Shown: piece by piece, positions 53,249 to 60,737 of the stretch | Layout: every line of letters starts with the position of its first letter | Numbering within the stretch: the first letter of the stretch is position 1 | Notes under the pieces: model-generated | What the model was told of the DNA's origin: nothing | Databases searched by the model: none | The model's input: the letters and a program-made list of their open reading frames with translations, nothing else | Position numbers and translations under genes: made by a program | DNA from: Bin103 sp002238925 | GTDB lineage: Bacteria; Spirochaetota; Spirochaetia; SZUA-6; Bin103 | Assembly: GCA_965208065.1 (NCBI GenBank) | Contig: OZ242313.1 | Coordinates: 4,340,001 to 4,404,000 of the forward strand | Reading direction: 5' to 3' | Length of the DNA stretch: 64,000 bases

Positions 53249-54217
53249 CATGATCTCCAGGATGGTCGGGAACAGATCCTCGTGCTGCACGAAGCCGTCC
53301 ACCGTGGCGCCGCGCTGCAAACCGGGGCCGGCTATGGTCAGCGGCACCCGTACCGCGGCGTCGTAGTGGCGCTCGCCCTTGCCGGTGAAGCCGTGGTCGA
53401 GCAGCAGCTCGCCATGGTCTGCCACCAGGATGAAGTATGCATCGTCCAGCCGTCCACGCTGCTCCAGGGCGGCCATCACCCGGCCGAGTTGATCATCCAG
53501 GTGAGCCAGATCGGCGAAGTAGTAGTGGCGGGTACGGCGCCAGTCGTCCGGGATGGCGCGGTGTGCACCCTCGCTGGTGGCGAAGCACTCCGGCGCCAGC
53601 GGATCGCCCACCCACTCTGCCGGCGCCGGCGCCGGTATGCGGTCCGCGGTTACCCGGTTCATGGTGGCAGCCGGCGGACAGAACGGCCCGTGCGGCTGCA
53701 CGTAGCTCGCCTGCAGCAGGAGCGGCGTGTCGGGCGCGGCGCCGCGCAGAAAGTCCATACCGTGGCCGGTGATCCACTCGGTCTGCGACACCTCGGCCGG
53801 GAACGGCAGCGTGTAGGCGCGCGGCGTGTTGTGCGGGTACTCGGGCGTGGCCCACTGGAACGCGCCCCGGACCGCCTCGATCCGCTCCCTCAGGTTCTCG
53901 CGCCGCGGCCCGTAGGCAGCAAACTCCGGTACGTGGCTCGGCCAGATGGTGGCCAGCACCGCGTCGAAGTGGTCCGGATGCCGTTCCGCCACCCAGTCCA
54001 GCCACTCGCCGCCGCGCGCGTCTTCGGTGACGTGCGCGACGTCGAACCCGTAGCGGGTGTAGTCGGGGTACAGCCCGGCGAAGTGGGGCCGAAAGTGCAC
54101 CTTGCCCGCCACGCCGGTGCGGTAGCCGGCGCCCTGCAACAGGCTCATGAAGGTCGGCAGCGCCGGATCGAGGCGGTAGCCGTTGGTCAACACCCCGTGC
54201 CCGCGCGCCGACAGCCC
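53249..54217 (-). pseudogene. Sulfatase fragment missing both ends
   Basis: About 320 codons of a sulfatase core. It begins at the TGLSARGHGVLTNG block, which in intact enzymes follows the CxPSR active site, and includes KVHFRPHF, ASYVQPHGPF, VADHGELL and GKGERHYDAAVRVP. The formylglycine Cys region is missing at the upper boundary and sequence after PTILEI is lost at the lower boundary near the Phd promoter. Clearly non-functional. Confidence 0.82.
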
Positions 54218-54643
54218 GGTGGCTACTTCGCCATCACCATCATCCTCGGCATCATCGGCTGGTCGCAGTTGGCGCGCGTGGTGCGCGGCAAGCTGATCAG
54301 CCTGCGCGAGGAGGACTTCGTGATGGCCGCCAGCGTGGCCGGGGCAACCAAGGCCAGCATCATCTTCCGCCACCTGCTGCCGTCGTTCATGAGCTACCTG
54401 ATCGTCAGCCTGACGCTTGCGGTGCCCAACATGATCCTCGGCGAGACCGCGCTGAGCTTCCTCGGACTCGGCCTGCAGCCGCCGGTGGTGAGTTGGGGCG
54501 TGCTGCTGCAGGACGCCCAGAACCTGCAGTCGTTGGCCAACCACTCGTGGCTGCTGATCCCGGGACTGTTCGTGGTGGTCAGCGTGCTGGCCTTCAACTT
54601 CGTGGGCGACGGCCTGCGCGACGCCGCCGACCCGTACCGGTAG
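54218..54643 (+). pseudogene. OppC-type permease, C-terminal fragment
   Basis: 142 codons starting abruptly at GGYFAITIILGIIGW and including the EEDFVMAASVAGA coupling motif and the FNFVGDGLRDAADPYR end with a normal stop. The first two thirds are missing. It is closely related to the two intact OppC proteins in the window. Directly abuts the sulfatase fragment. Confidence 0.85.
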
Positions 54644-54737
54644 GCCATCCGGTTCGCCGCCGTGCCCGTACACCTGAGGCGGCAGGCAGCAAGGCGGGCC
54701 GGATCACCGCTGCCGGTCGAGCCAGGTGCGCAGGAGG

Positions 54738-54893
54738 GAGCCGCCCCTGCTCGGCGCGGACGCGCTCGAACAGCCGTTCGACCTCCGGCTCCACGGTGTG
54801 GTCGGTCCGGACGGCGATGCCGCGGCCGGCGCCGCGCGTGGCCCCGGCGACCACGGCAACCTGGCCGGCAAGCGGAAGGTGTGGCCCGTTCAT
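54738..54893 (-). pseudogene. SDR fragment with internal deletion
   Basis: The first 27 residues are a normal SDR start (GQVAVVAGATRGAGRGIA) but then jump directly to RTDHTVEPEVERLFERVRA, which in full-length relatives lies far downstream, and then leave the family. The ATG overlaps the stop of the GH32 gene (ATGA), so it was once the second gene of that operon. Confidence 0.72.
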
Positions 54894-56335
54894 CCGCCGG
54901 TTCGAGCCGCCGCCGGTGGCCAGGCCGAGTTCAGTTCGTGGATTGCCAGCGAGACGAGGCGCACGCTCCCGCCCTCGGCGTACAGCTCCAGCGGCATGTC
55001 GCAGGCGGCGGGCAGGAAGCAGAACGATGCCGACACCAGGCCGGCGGCGGCGAATAGCTCCAGCGAGGTGCGGTCCACCAGGAGCTGCAGGCGCAGGCAG
55101 CCGTCGCCGTCGCGGGGCGCCGGGAACGGGTGGCCGAGCCAGGTGAAGCGGGCGGCCGCTACGTCGTAGCGCAGGTCGTGGCCGCGGACGCCGATGCCGA
55201 ACGCCGCGGCGTCGCCGGGATCGATCACCGCTTCGACGTGGAACAGGTCCCAGGTGGTGTCCGGCGCCAGGTTGCGGTACTCGGTGGCGATACGGCTCTG
55301 CCAGCCAGGTCCGTGCACATGGTACAGGTCGTGCCGATTCGGGCCGGGGCTGAGCCGGTGCTCCTGCCAGCGCAGCGTGCGCCGGTGCAGGAGTTCCAAT
55401 TCCTTCACCGGTTGCCGGCACAGCCGCAGCCCCTGCGGCGTGGTGCGCAGGGTCAGCTCCACCGGAAACGACATCTGGCCGTTGAACGGCATCGCCGGGA
55501 AGTGCCCGTTGCGCATCCACGAGATCTGGATGCGGCGGCCGTCCTCCGTTGGCACGTCGCTCCAGGTCTGCGCGGCGTAGCCGTTGGCACCCATCTCGCA
55601 GCGCAGCGCCGGTGTCTCCGGCGTGAAGGTGGTTCCGTCGAAGCTGCCCAATCGATACACGCCGGCGGCACCCCAGAATACCCAGCGGGTGTCGCCCGGG
55701 TCGCCGTCCACCGGCAGCTCGAACAGGTCGGGGCATTCACCGGTGTCCGCCACCTCCAGGTCGCACAGGTGGCGCCATCGTTTCAGGTCGGGCGAGCCGT
55801 ACAACGCGAAGTCGTTGCCGTCCAGGAACAGCGCCATGATCCACTGCCCCGTGGCTGCGTGCCGAATCACCTTGGGGTCGCGGTTTTCGGCGCGCACGTG
55901 GCCGAGTACCGGGTTGCCGGAGTAGCGCCGGAAAGTGCGCCCGCGGTCGGTGCTGTAGGCGATTGCCTGCACGCACGGGGTGGCGCCCGGCTGGTTGGGC
56001 CGCGGCGCGCCGAAGCCGCCGGTGGTATACACCGCCACCAGGGCCCGCTCGCCGCCGCCGGCGAACCCGGTGCTGTTGTCGGTGTCCACCACCGCCGAGC
56101 CGGACCAGATGAAGCCGTACTCGTCGGGCGCGATGGCGGTGTCCAGTTCCCGCCAGTGCACCAAATCGGCGCTCACCGCGTGCCCCCAGGAGTTGGCGGC
56201 GTGGTTCATGAATCCCGGCGTGTGCTGAAAAAACAGGTGGTATTCGCCGCGGTACCAGACCAGCCCGTTGGGGTCGTTCATCCACGAGTGGCGCGGGCTG
56301 AAGTGGAACTGCGGGCGGTGCAACTCGTCGTACAT
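54890..56335 (-). CDS. GH32 family beta-fructosidase-like hydrolase
   Basis: 481-residue glycoside hydrolase of the invertase/levanase family. Catalytic nucleophile Asp21 is in WMNDPNG, the transition-state RDP motif at 152-154 (NRDPKV) and the acid/base Glu200 in ECPDLF. A C-terminal beta-sandwich follows. No signal peptide, so intracellular. AGAGGA precedes the ATG at 56335. Confidence 0.9.
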   Translation of the reverse strand: MYDELHRPQFHFSPRHSWMNDPNGLVWYRGEYHLFFQHTPGFMNHAANSWGHAVSADLVHWRELDTAIAPDEYGFIWSGSAVVDTDNSTGFAGGGERALVAVYTTGGFGAPRPNQPGATPCVQAIAYSTDRGRTFRRYSGNPVLGHVRAENRDPKVIRHAATGQWIMALFLDGNDFALYGSPDLKRWRHLCDLEVADTGECPDLFELPVDGDPGDTRWVFWGAAGVYRLGSFDGTTFTPETPALRCEMGANGYAAQTWSDVPTEDGRRIQISWMRNGHFPAMPFNGQMSFPVELTLRTTPQGLRLCRQPVKELELLHRRTLRWQEHRLSPGPNRHDLYHVHGPGWQSRIATEYRNLAPDTTWDLFHVEAVIDPGDAAAFGIGVRGHDLRYDVAAARFTWLGHPFPAPRDGDGCLRLQLLVDRTSLELFAAAGLVSASFCFLPAACDMPLELYAEGGSVRLVSLAIHELNSAWPPAAARTGG

Positions 56336-56358
56336 GTCGGAATCCTCTGGTTGGTATG

Positions 56359-56386
56359 TTGACGGGATTTCACCGGCGACTATAAC
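56359..56386 (+). promoter_or_regulatory. Promoter of the nitroreductase gene
   Basis: TTGACG (56359-56364) and TATAAC (56381-56386), 16 bp apart. The expected start near 56393 gives a leader of about 6 nt, near-leaderless. Confidence 0.6.
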
Positions 56387-56398
56387 ATTGCGGCTTAG

Positions 56399-56968
56399 AT
56401 GTCGGTGCTCGAAACCATTGCCGAACGGCGTTCGATATTCGATTTCCAGCCCACGGCGGTGCCGCGCGAACGGCTGGAACGCGCCCTGCAGGCGGCCGTA
56501 TGGGCGCCCAACCACAAGCTCACCGAGCCGTGGCGCTTCATCGTGGTGGGGCCGGAGGCCAAGGACCGGCTGTGCCAGGTCTACGCGCGCATCAAGCAGG
56601 ACGACGTGAAGGCCGACATCGAGCCGCAGGCGCTGCGCGAGATTGGCCGCAAGACGGTCAAGAAGCTGATGAGCAAGCCGACGGTAATGGCGGTGACCTG
56701 CGCCGTATCGGGCGATCCGTTCCTCGACCGCGAGGACTATGCCGCCACCTGCTGCGCCATCCAGAACATCATGCTGGCCGCCTGGGAAGACGGCATCGGC
56801 ATGCAGTGGAGCACCAGCGCCCTCATCGAAGATGCCGAGGCGCTGTCGATCCTGGGCGTCGATCCCGAACGCGAACGGGTGGTCGGCCTGCTGTATGCCG
56901 GCTTCGCCGAGCGGGTGCCGGTCTCCAAGCGCAAGCCGGCCGCCGAAGTCACCACCTGGCTGGACTGA
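56399..56968 (+). CDS. Nitroreductase-family flavoprotein
   Basis: 189-residue FMN-dependent nitroreductase-like protein: RRSIFDFQPTAVP at the N-terminus, APNHKLTEPWRF for FMN binding and a late LLYAGFAE. Probably reduces quinones or nitro compounds with NAD(P)H. Divergent from the GH32 gene. Confidence 0.87.
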   Translation: MSVLETIAERRSIFDFQPTAVPRERLERALQAAVWAPNHKLTEPWRFIVVGPEAKDRLCQVYARIKQDDVKADIEPQALREIGRKTVKKLMSKPTVMAVTCAVSGDPFLDREDYAATCCAIQNIMLAAWEDGIGMQWSTSALIEDAEALSILGVDPERERVVGLLYAGFAERVPVSKRKPAAEVTTWLD

Positions 56969-57074
56969 ACCGTCCCCCGCCGCACCGCTGCCTAGGCTCG
57001 GGAAACCGTTAACCGGTGCCGATGCTACATTCATGGACACCTTGTTCGCGCTCCGCCGTGGCGAGCGCATAGTC

Positions 57075-58766
57075 ATGCCCCGGCGGCGTTACCGGTCGTT
57101 GCTCGTCGTTCCCGTACTCGCACTGCTGGCCGGCTGTGGTGGATTGACCTCCGTTCCCACGCCGCCCGCGCCGGCTACGGCGCACCTGTACTGGACCGAC
57201 GCCGGCACCAACACGATCCAGCGCGCCAGACTGGACGGCACGCAGGTCGAGAATCTCCTGCCGCACGGCCTGATTGAGCCGTACGGCATCGCGGTGGCCG
57301 TGGCCGGCGGCAAGATCTACTGGAACGACTGGGAGGTGGGAATCCAACGCGCCAACCTGGACGGCTCGGGAATCGAGACCCTGGTGCGCAGCACCCGCAC
57401 GAACGGCCTCGCCGTCGATACCGCCGGCGGCAAGGTCTACTGGACCGACTACGGCGCGAACATGATCCGGCGCGCCAACCTGGACGGTTCGGCGGTCGAG
57501 GACGTAGTCATCACTTCCCTGGACAATCCCTACGGCATCGCGCTGGACGTGGCCGGTGGCAAGGTCTACTGGACCGATTCCGGCACCGAGAAGATTCAGC
57601 GCGCGAACCTGGACGGCTCGCAGGTGGAAGACCTGGTGACCCTCGGCGTGAACAACCCGCGAGGCCTGGCGCTCGACATTGGCAGCGGCAAGATGTACTG
57701 GACCGACCGCAGCCTGGGCACGATCAAGCGCGCCAACCTGGACGGAAGCGAGTTGGAAGACCTGGTGACTCCGGCGGCGCCGGGAGTGTCGTTCGCCCGT
57801 CGCGACGGCTTGGCGCTGGATGTGGGCGCCGGCAAGATGTACTGGACCAATCAAACGCTGGACAGGATCCAACGGGCCAACCTGGATGGCTCCGACATCG
57901 AGGATGTCACGGACGATGTGGAAGCACCCTATGAAGTCGCGTTGGACGTTGCCGCCGGCAAGATGTATTGGACCGACCTGAACAGGGGAATCCAGCGCGC
58001 CAACCTGGACGGCAGCGGCGCGGAGTTGCTGGTGGCCATGGGCATTTACGATCCGCGCGGCATTGCCGTGGATGGCAGCGGCGGCGCGATCTACGCGGTC
58101 GACGCGTACCCGAGCGAAGCGAAGCCGAACGAGATTCGGCGCTTCAACCTGGACGGCACCGACGGCGAGGTGCTCGCCCTGCTCGGCATGCGCGGCGCCC
58201 TGGCGATTGCGCTCGACGTGGCCGGCGGCAAGATCTACTGGACCGCCCCCAACCGCGACGATCCCAGGGAAGAAGCCAAAATACAACGCGCCAATCTGGA
58301 CGGTACCGGTGTGGAGGATCTACTGACCGTGGCGGACGGCCTGGTCAGTCCGCAGGGCATCGCCGTGGACGCCGCCGCGCAGCGGCTGTACTGGACCGAC
58401 CCGGGAACGGCCAGCATCCGGTCCGCCAACCTCGACGGCAGCGACGTGCAGAACCTGGTGACCGCCGCCGACGGCCTGGAGAATCCGCAGGGCATCGCCG
58501 TCGGCGGCGGCAAAATCTACTGGACCGACCGGCGCACCGACAAGATCCAGCGCGCCAACCTGGACGGCAGCGGCATCCGCGACCTGGTAACGGGCGGCCT
58601 GTCCAATCCGCAGGACGTTGCGCTTGATGGCGAGGACGGCAAGCTGTACTGGACCGACTGGGGCACCGACAAGATCCAGCGCGCCAACCTGGACGGCACC
58701 GCGGTCGAGGACGTAGTGAACAGCGGTCTCGTCGATCCCTGGGGAATCGCCCTCCACCGCCGCTGA
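57075..58766 (+). CDS. YWTD-repeat (LDL-receptor-like) lipoprotein
   Basis: 563-residue protein with a lipoprotein signal: MPRRRYRSLLVVPVLALLAGC, where the Cys at position 21 would be lipidated. It contains twelve repeats of about 43 residues with YWTD-like centres and an RANLDGS-containing strand, enough for two six-bladed beta-propellers. An upstream start at 57033 is possible. YWTD propellers mediate protein binding at cell surfaces in eukaryotes; a surface-exposed bacterial version may bind host or matrix ligands, but this is inference. Confidence 0.85.
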   Translation: MPRRRYRSLLVVPVLALLAGCGGLTSVPTPPAPATAHLYWTDAGTNTIQRARLDGTQVENLLPHGLIEPYGIAVAVAGGKIYWNDWEVGIQRANLDGSGIETLVRSTRTNGLAVDTAGGKVYWTDYGANMIRRANLDGSAVEDVVITSLDNPYGIALDVAGGKVYWTDSGTEKIQRANLDGSQVEDLVTLGVNNPRGLALDIGSGKMYWTDRSLGTIKRANLDGSELEDLVTPAAPGVSFARRDGLALDVGAGKMYWTNQTLDRIQRANLDGSDIEDVTDDVEAPYEVALDVAAGKMYWTDLNRGIQRANLDGSGAELLVAMGIYDPRGIAVDGSGGAIYAVDAYPSEAKPNEIRRFNLDGTDGEVLALLGMRGALAIALDVAGGKIYWTAPNRDDPREEAKIQRANLDGTGVEDLLTVADGLVSPQGIAVDAAAQRLYWTDPGTASIRSANLDGSDVQNLVTAADGLENPQGIAVGGGKIYWTDRRTDKIQRANLDGSGIRDLVTGGLSNPQDVALDGEDGKLYWTDWGTDKIQRANLDGTAVEDVVNSGLVDPWGIALHRR

Positions 58767-58785
58767 GATCTGCGCCGCGGGCGCG

Positions 58786-59703
58786 CTACGACGGCTTGAG
58801 TTCGCCGAGAGCGTATTGGCCGCGCGCGATGCGCTCGCGGCTCTCGATGCCGCCGTAGCCGGAGTCGGGGCGGAAGCCGATCAGGTCGAGCAGCTCGGGC
58901 GTGGCGCCGGCGAGCACCTCGTCGGAGACGCCCATCACCAGGTTCTCCTGCTGCCGGAACTGCCAGGCGCAGAAGTTGGTGGTAAGGCCGATGCGCGGCT
59001 GGTCGGTGTGGTTCTCGCCGGTGGAGTGCCACACCCGCCCGTCGAGTGCAATGAAACTCCCCGCCGGCGCCTCCGCGGCGACCCATCCGGCATCCTCGTC
59101 GAGTTCGTGGTCGGGCTCGCGCCCGCACAGGTGGCTGCCCGGCACCACGATGGTGGCCCCGTTTTGCGCCGTGAAGTCGTCGATGGTCCACATGATGTTG
59201 CACACGCACGCCGGGGAGATGGCGGCGGGGTGCATGCCCTGCTCGCCGGTGCGGTGGTGGCCGCGCGTGTCGTCGCGGTCCATGTCGCCGGGACGCAGCA
59301 GGGTCTGCCGGGCGGCGTTGGTGGGCGGCGGCATCCACCACTGGTCGGTGTGGAACCGGGTGGCGCCGCCCGGCAGGGCGAGGTGGCCGTTGTAGGAGGA
59401 CAGCAGGTGGCGCGGTCCGACCACGTGCGCGACGATCCGGCGCATCACCGGGTGGAACAACAGGTCGCGAAACCCCTGCCCCTTGTTGAGCAGAAACGAA
59501 ACGAGCTGCTTGCGGTCGCCGAGGATGCGCTCGATGCCGATTTGCGCCTCCGCTTCGGCCTGCTCGAGCAGGCGCGCTCGTAGCGCATCCGCCGCTGCCC
59601 TGCTGATGGCATTTTCGACGATGCAATAGCCGTGCTCGTCCAGGTGCGCTTTTGCGTCCGCGAGTGCGGCGGCAGTGGATACCGTGTCGGTCGTCGTCTG
59701 CAT
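58786..59703 (-). CDS. Phytanoyl-CoA dioxygenase (PhyH) family protein
   Basis: 305-residue 2-oxoglutarate oxygenase with HTD in FHTDQWW and distal His and Arg in VWHSTGENHTDQPR. Third PhyH gene of the window. I chose ATG 59703; AGGAGG is only 1 nt before it, so a TTG at 59739 remains possible, although that would overlap the promoter. Confidence 0.86.
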   Translation of the reverse strand: MQTTTDTVSTAAALADAKAHLDEHGYCIVENAISRAAADALRARLLEQAEAEAQIGIERILGDRKQLVSFLLNKGQGFRDLLFHPVMRRIVAHVVGPRHLLSSYNGHLALPGGATRFHTDQWWMPPPTNAARQTLLRPGDMDRDDTRGHHRTGEQGMHPAAISPACVCNIMWTIDDFTAQNGATIVVPGSHLCGREPDHELDEDAGWVAAEAPAGSFIALDGRVWHSTGENHTDQPRIGLTTNFCAWQFRQQENLVMGVSDEVLAGATPELLDLIGFRPDSGYGGIESRERIARGQYALGELKPS

Positions 59704-59718
59704 GCCTCCTGTCGTGAC

Positions 59719-59739
59719 ACAGGTCGCGGGACCTGTCAA
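59719..59739 (-). promoter_or_regulatory. TTGACA with 7-bp inverted repeat before the PhyH gene
   Basis: ACAGGTC (59719-59725) and GACCTGT (59730-59736) form a perfect inverted repeat with a 4-bp spacer, overlapping a minus-strand TTGACA at 59734-59739. Likely an operator or a leader hairpin; no clear -10 follows. Confidence 0.5.
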
Positions 59740-59822
59740 GAATTCCGCGCACGCCGGCCGGTTGCCCGCTTGGGTCAGGGTATGGCCGCTCCGGCCGGGT
59801 GCGGCTACTATGGGCGGCGAAC

Positions 59823-60665
59823 ATGAACGATAATTCAGGAAAGATTGCGGTGGTGATCGGGGCCACCTCCAAGTGGCAGGCGGATGGGCGCAACACCCTG
59901 ATGGTGCACGGCAGTACGCTCGACGACAGCGGCCTGCCGGTGGGCGTGCGCTGGGGTGTGGGCGGCGCGGTGGCGCAGAAGTTCGCCGCGGAGGGCTACT
60001 TCACCGTACTCACCACCCGCCGCGCGGCCAACGCGGCCGCGCTCAAGGCGGCGATCGACGCCCAGGGCGGCGAGTCGATGGTCGTGGAGCTGGACCTGGT
60101 TTCGGAGGGCTCGATCGCGCGCGCTTTCGGGACCGTTCGCCGCGAGGTCGGCGAGCCGGACGTGGTGGTGTACAACGCCGGCTACCTGGAAGGCCGCGAG
60201 CTGCCGCCCGGCCAGGAACTGATCGAGCACATCCCCACCGAGATGTTCGAGACCGCCCAGAATCTGGCCAGCCGCGGTCCGTTCCTGGTCGCCAAGGAGG
60301 TGCTGCCGCCAATGCGCGAGCGCGGCTCCGGGTCCTTCCTGCTCACCAACAACGCGTCGTCGCTGCGCGGACGCAAGCGGCTCACAGGCCAGTCGCTCTA
60401 CTACCCGCGGGTAATGATGCGCAACCTCGCGCAGGTGCTCACCGAGGAATACTCCGAGCACGGCGTGCACGTGGCCAACGTCGTGATCGACGGCCTGATT
60501 GACTCACCCGGCACCCGCGCCCTGCCGGCCGCGCAGGAGCGCCCCGAGACGGTAATCAACCCGGTCAAGATCGCCGAGGCATTCTACTACCTGCATACTC
60601 AGGACCGCTCCTGCTGGACCCACGAGTTGCAGCTCACTCCATCCGCCACCCCGCCGAGCTACTGA
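59823..60665 (+). CDS. Atypical SDR-like protein with expanded cofactor loop
   Basis: 280-residue Rossmann protein. After IAVVIGATSK the chain has an insertion of about 30 residues (containing GSTLDDSGLPVGVR) before GVGGAVAQKF, where classical SDRs have a tight glycine-rich loop. NAGY is present, but the catalytic Tyr-x-x-x-Lys is not: SLYYPRVMMRN lacks Lys. Either a divergent SDR with altered chemistry or a binding protein. Convergent with the histidine kinase. Confidence 0.78.
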   Translation: MNDNSGKIAVVIGATSKWQADGRNTLMVHGSTLDDSGLPVGVRWGVGGAVAQKFAAEGYFTVLTTRRAANAAALKAAIDAQGGESMVVELDLVSEGSIARAFGTVRREVGEPDVVVYNAGYLEGRELPPGQELIEHIPTEMFETAQNLASRGPFLVAKEVLPPMRERGSGSFLLTNNASSLRGRKRLTGQSLYYPRVMMRNLAQVLTEEYSEHGVHVANVVIDGLIDSPGTRALPAAQERPETVINPVKIAEAFYYLHTQDRSCWTHELQLTPSATPPSY

Positions 60666-60737
60666 TCCCAGGAGCGAGACCCGCTCACGACCTAGGGCCT
60701 CCGGCAGCGCCCGTTCGTGGTCGGCCATCATCTCCTC

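Noticed and set aside
53282..54217. Plus-strand upstream extension of the OppC fragment
   Set aside because: The frame is open but encodes antisense sulfatase sequence; permease homology begins only at 54218.
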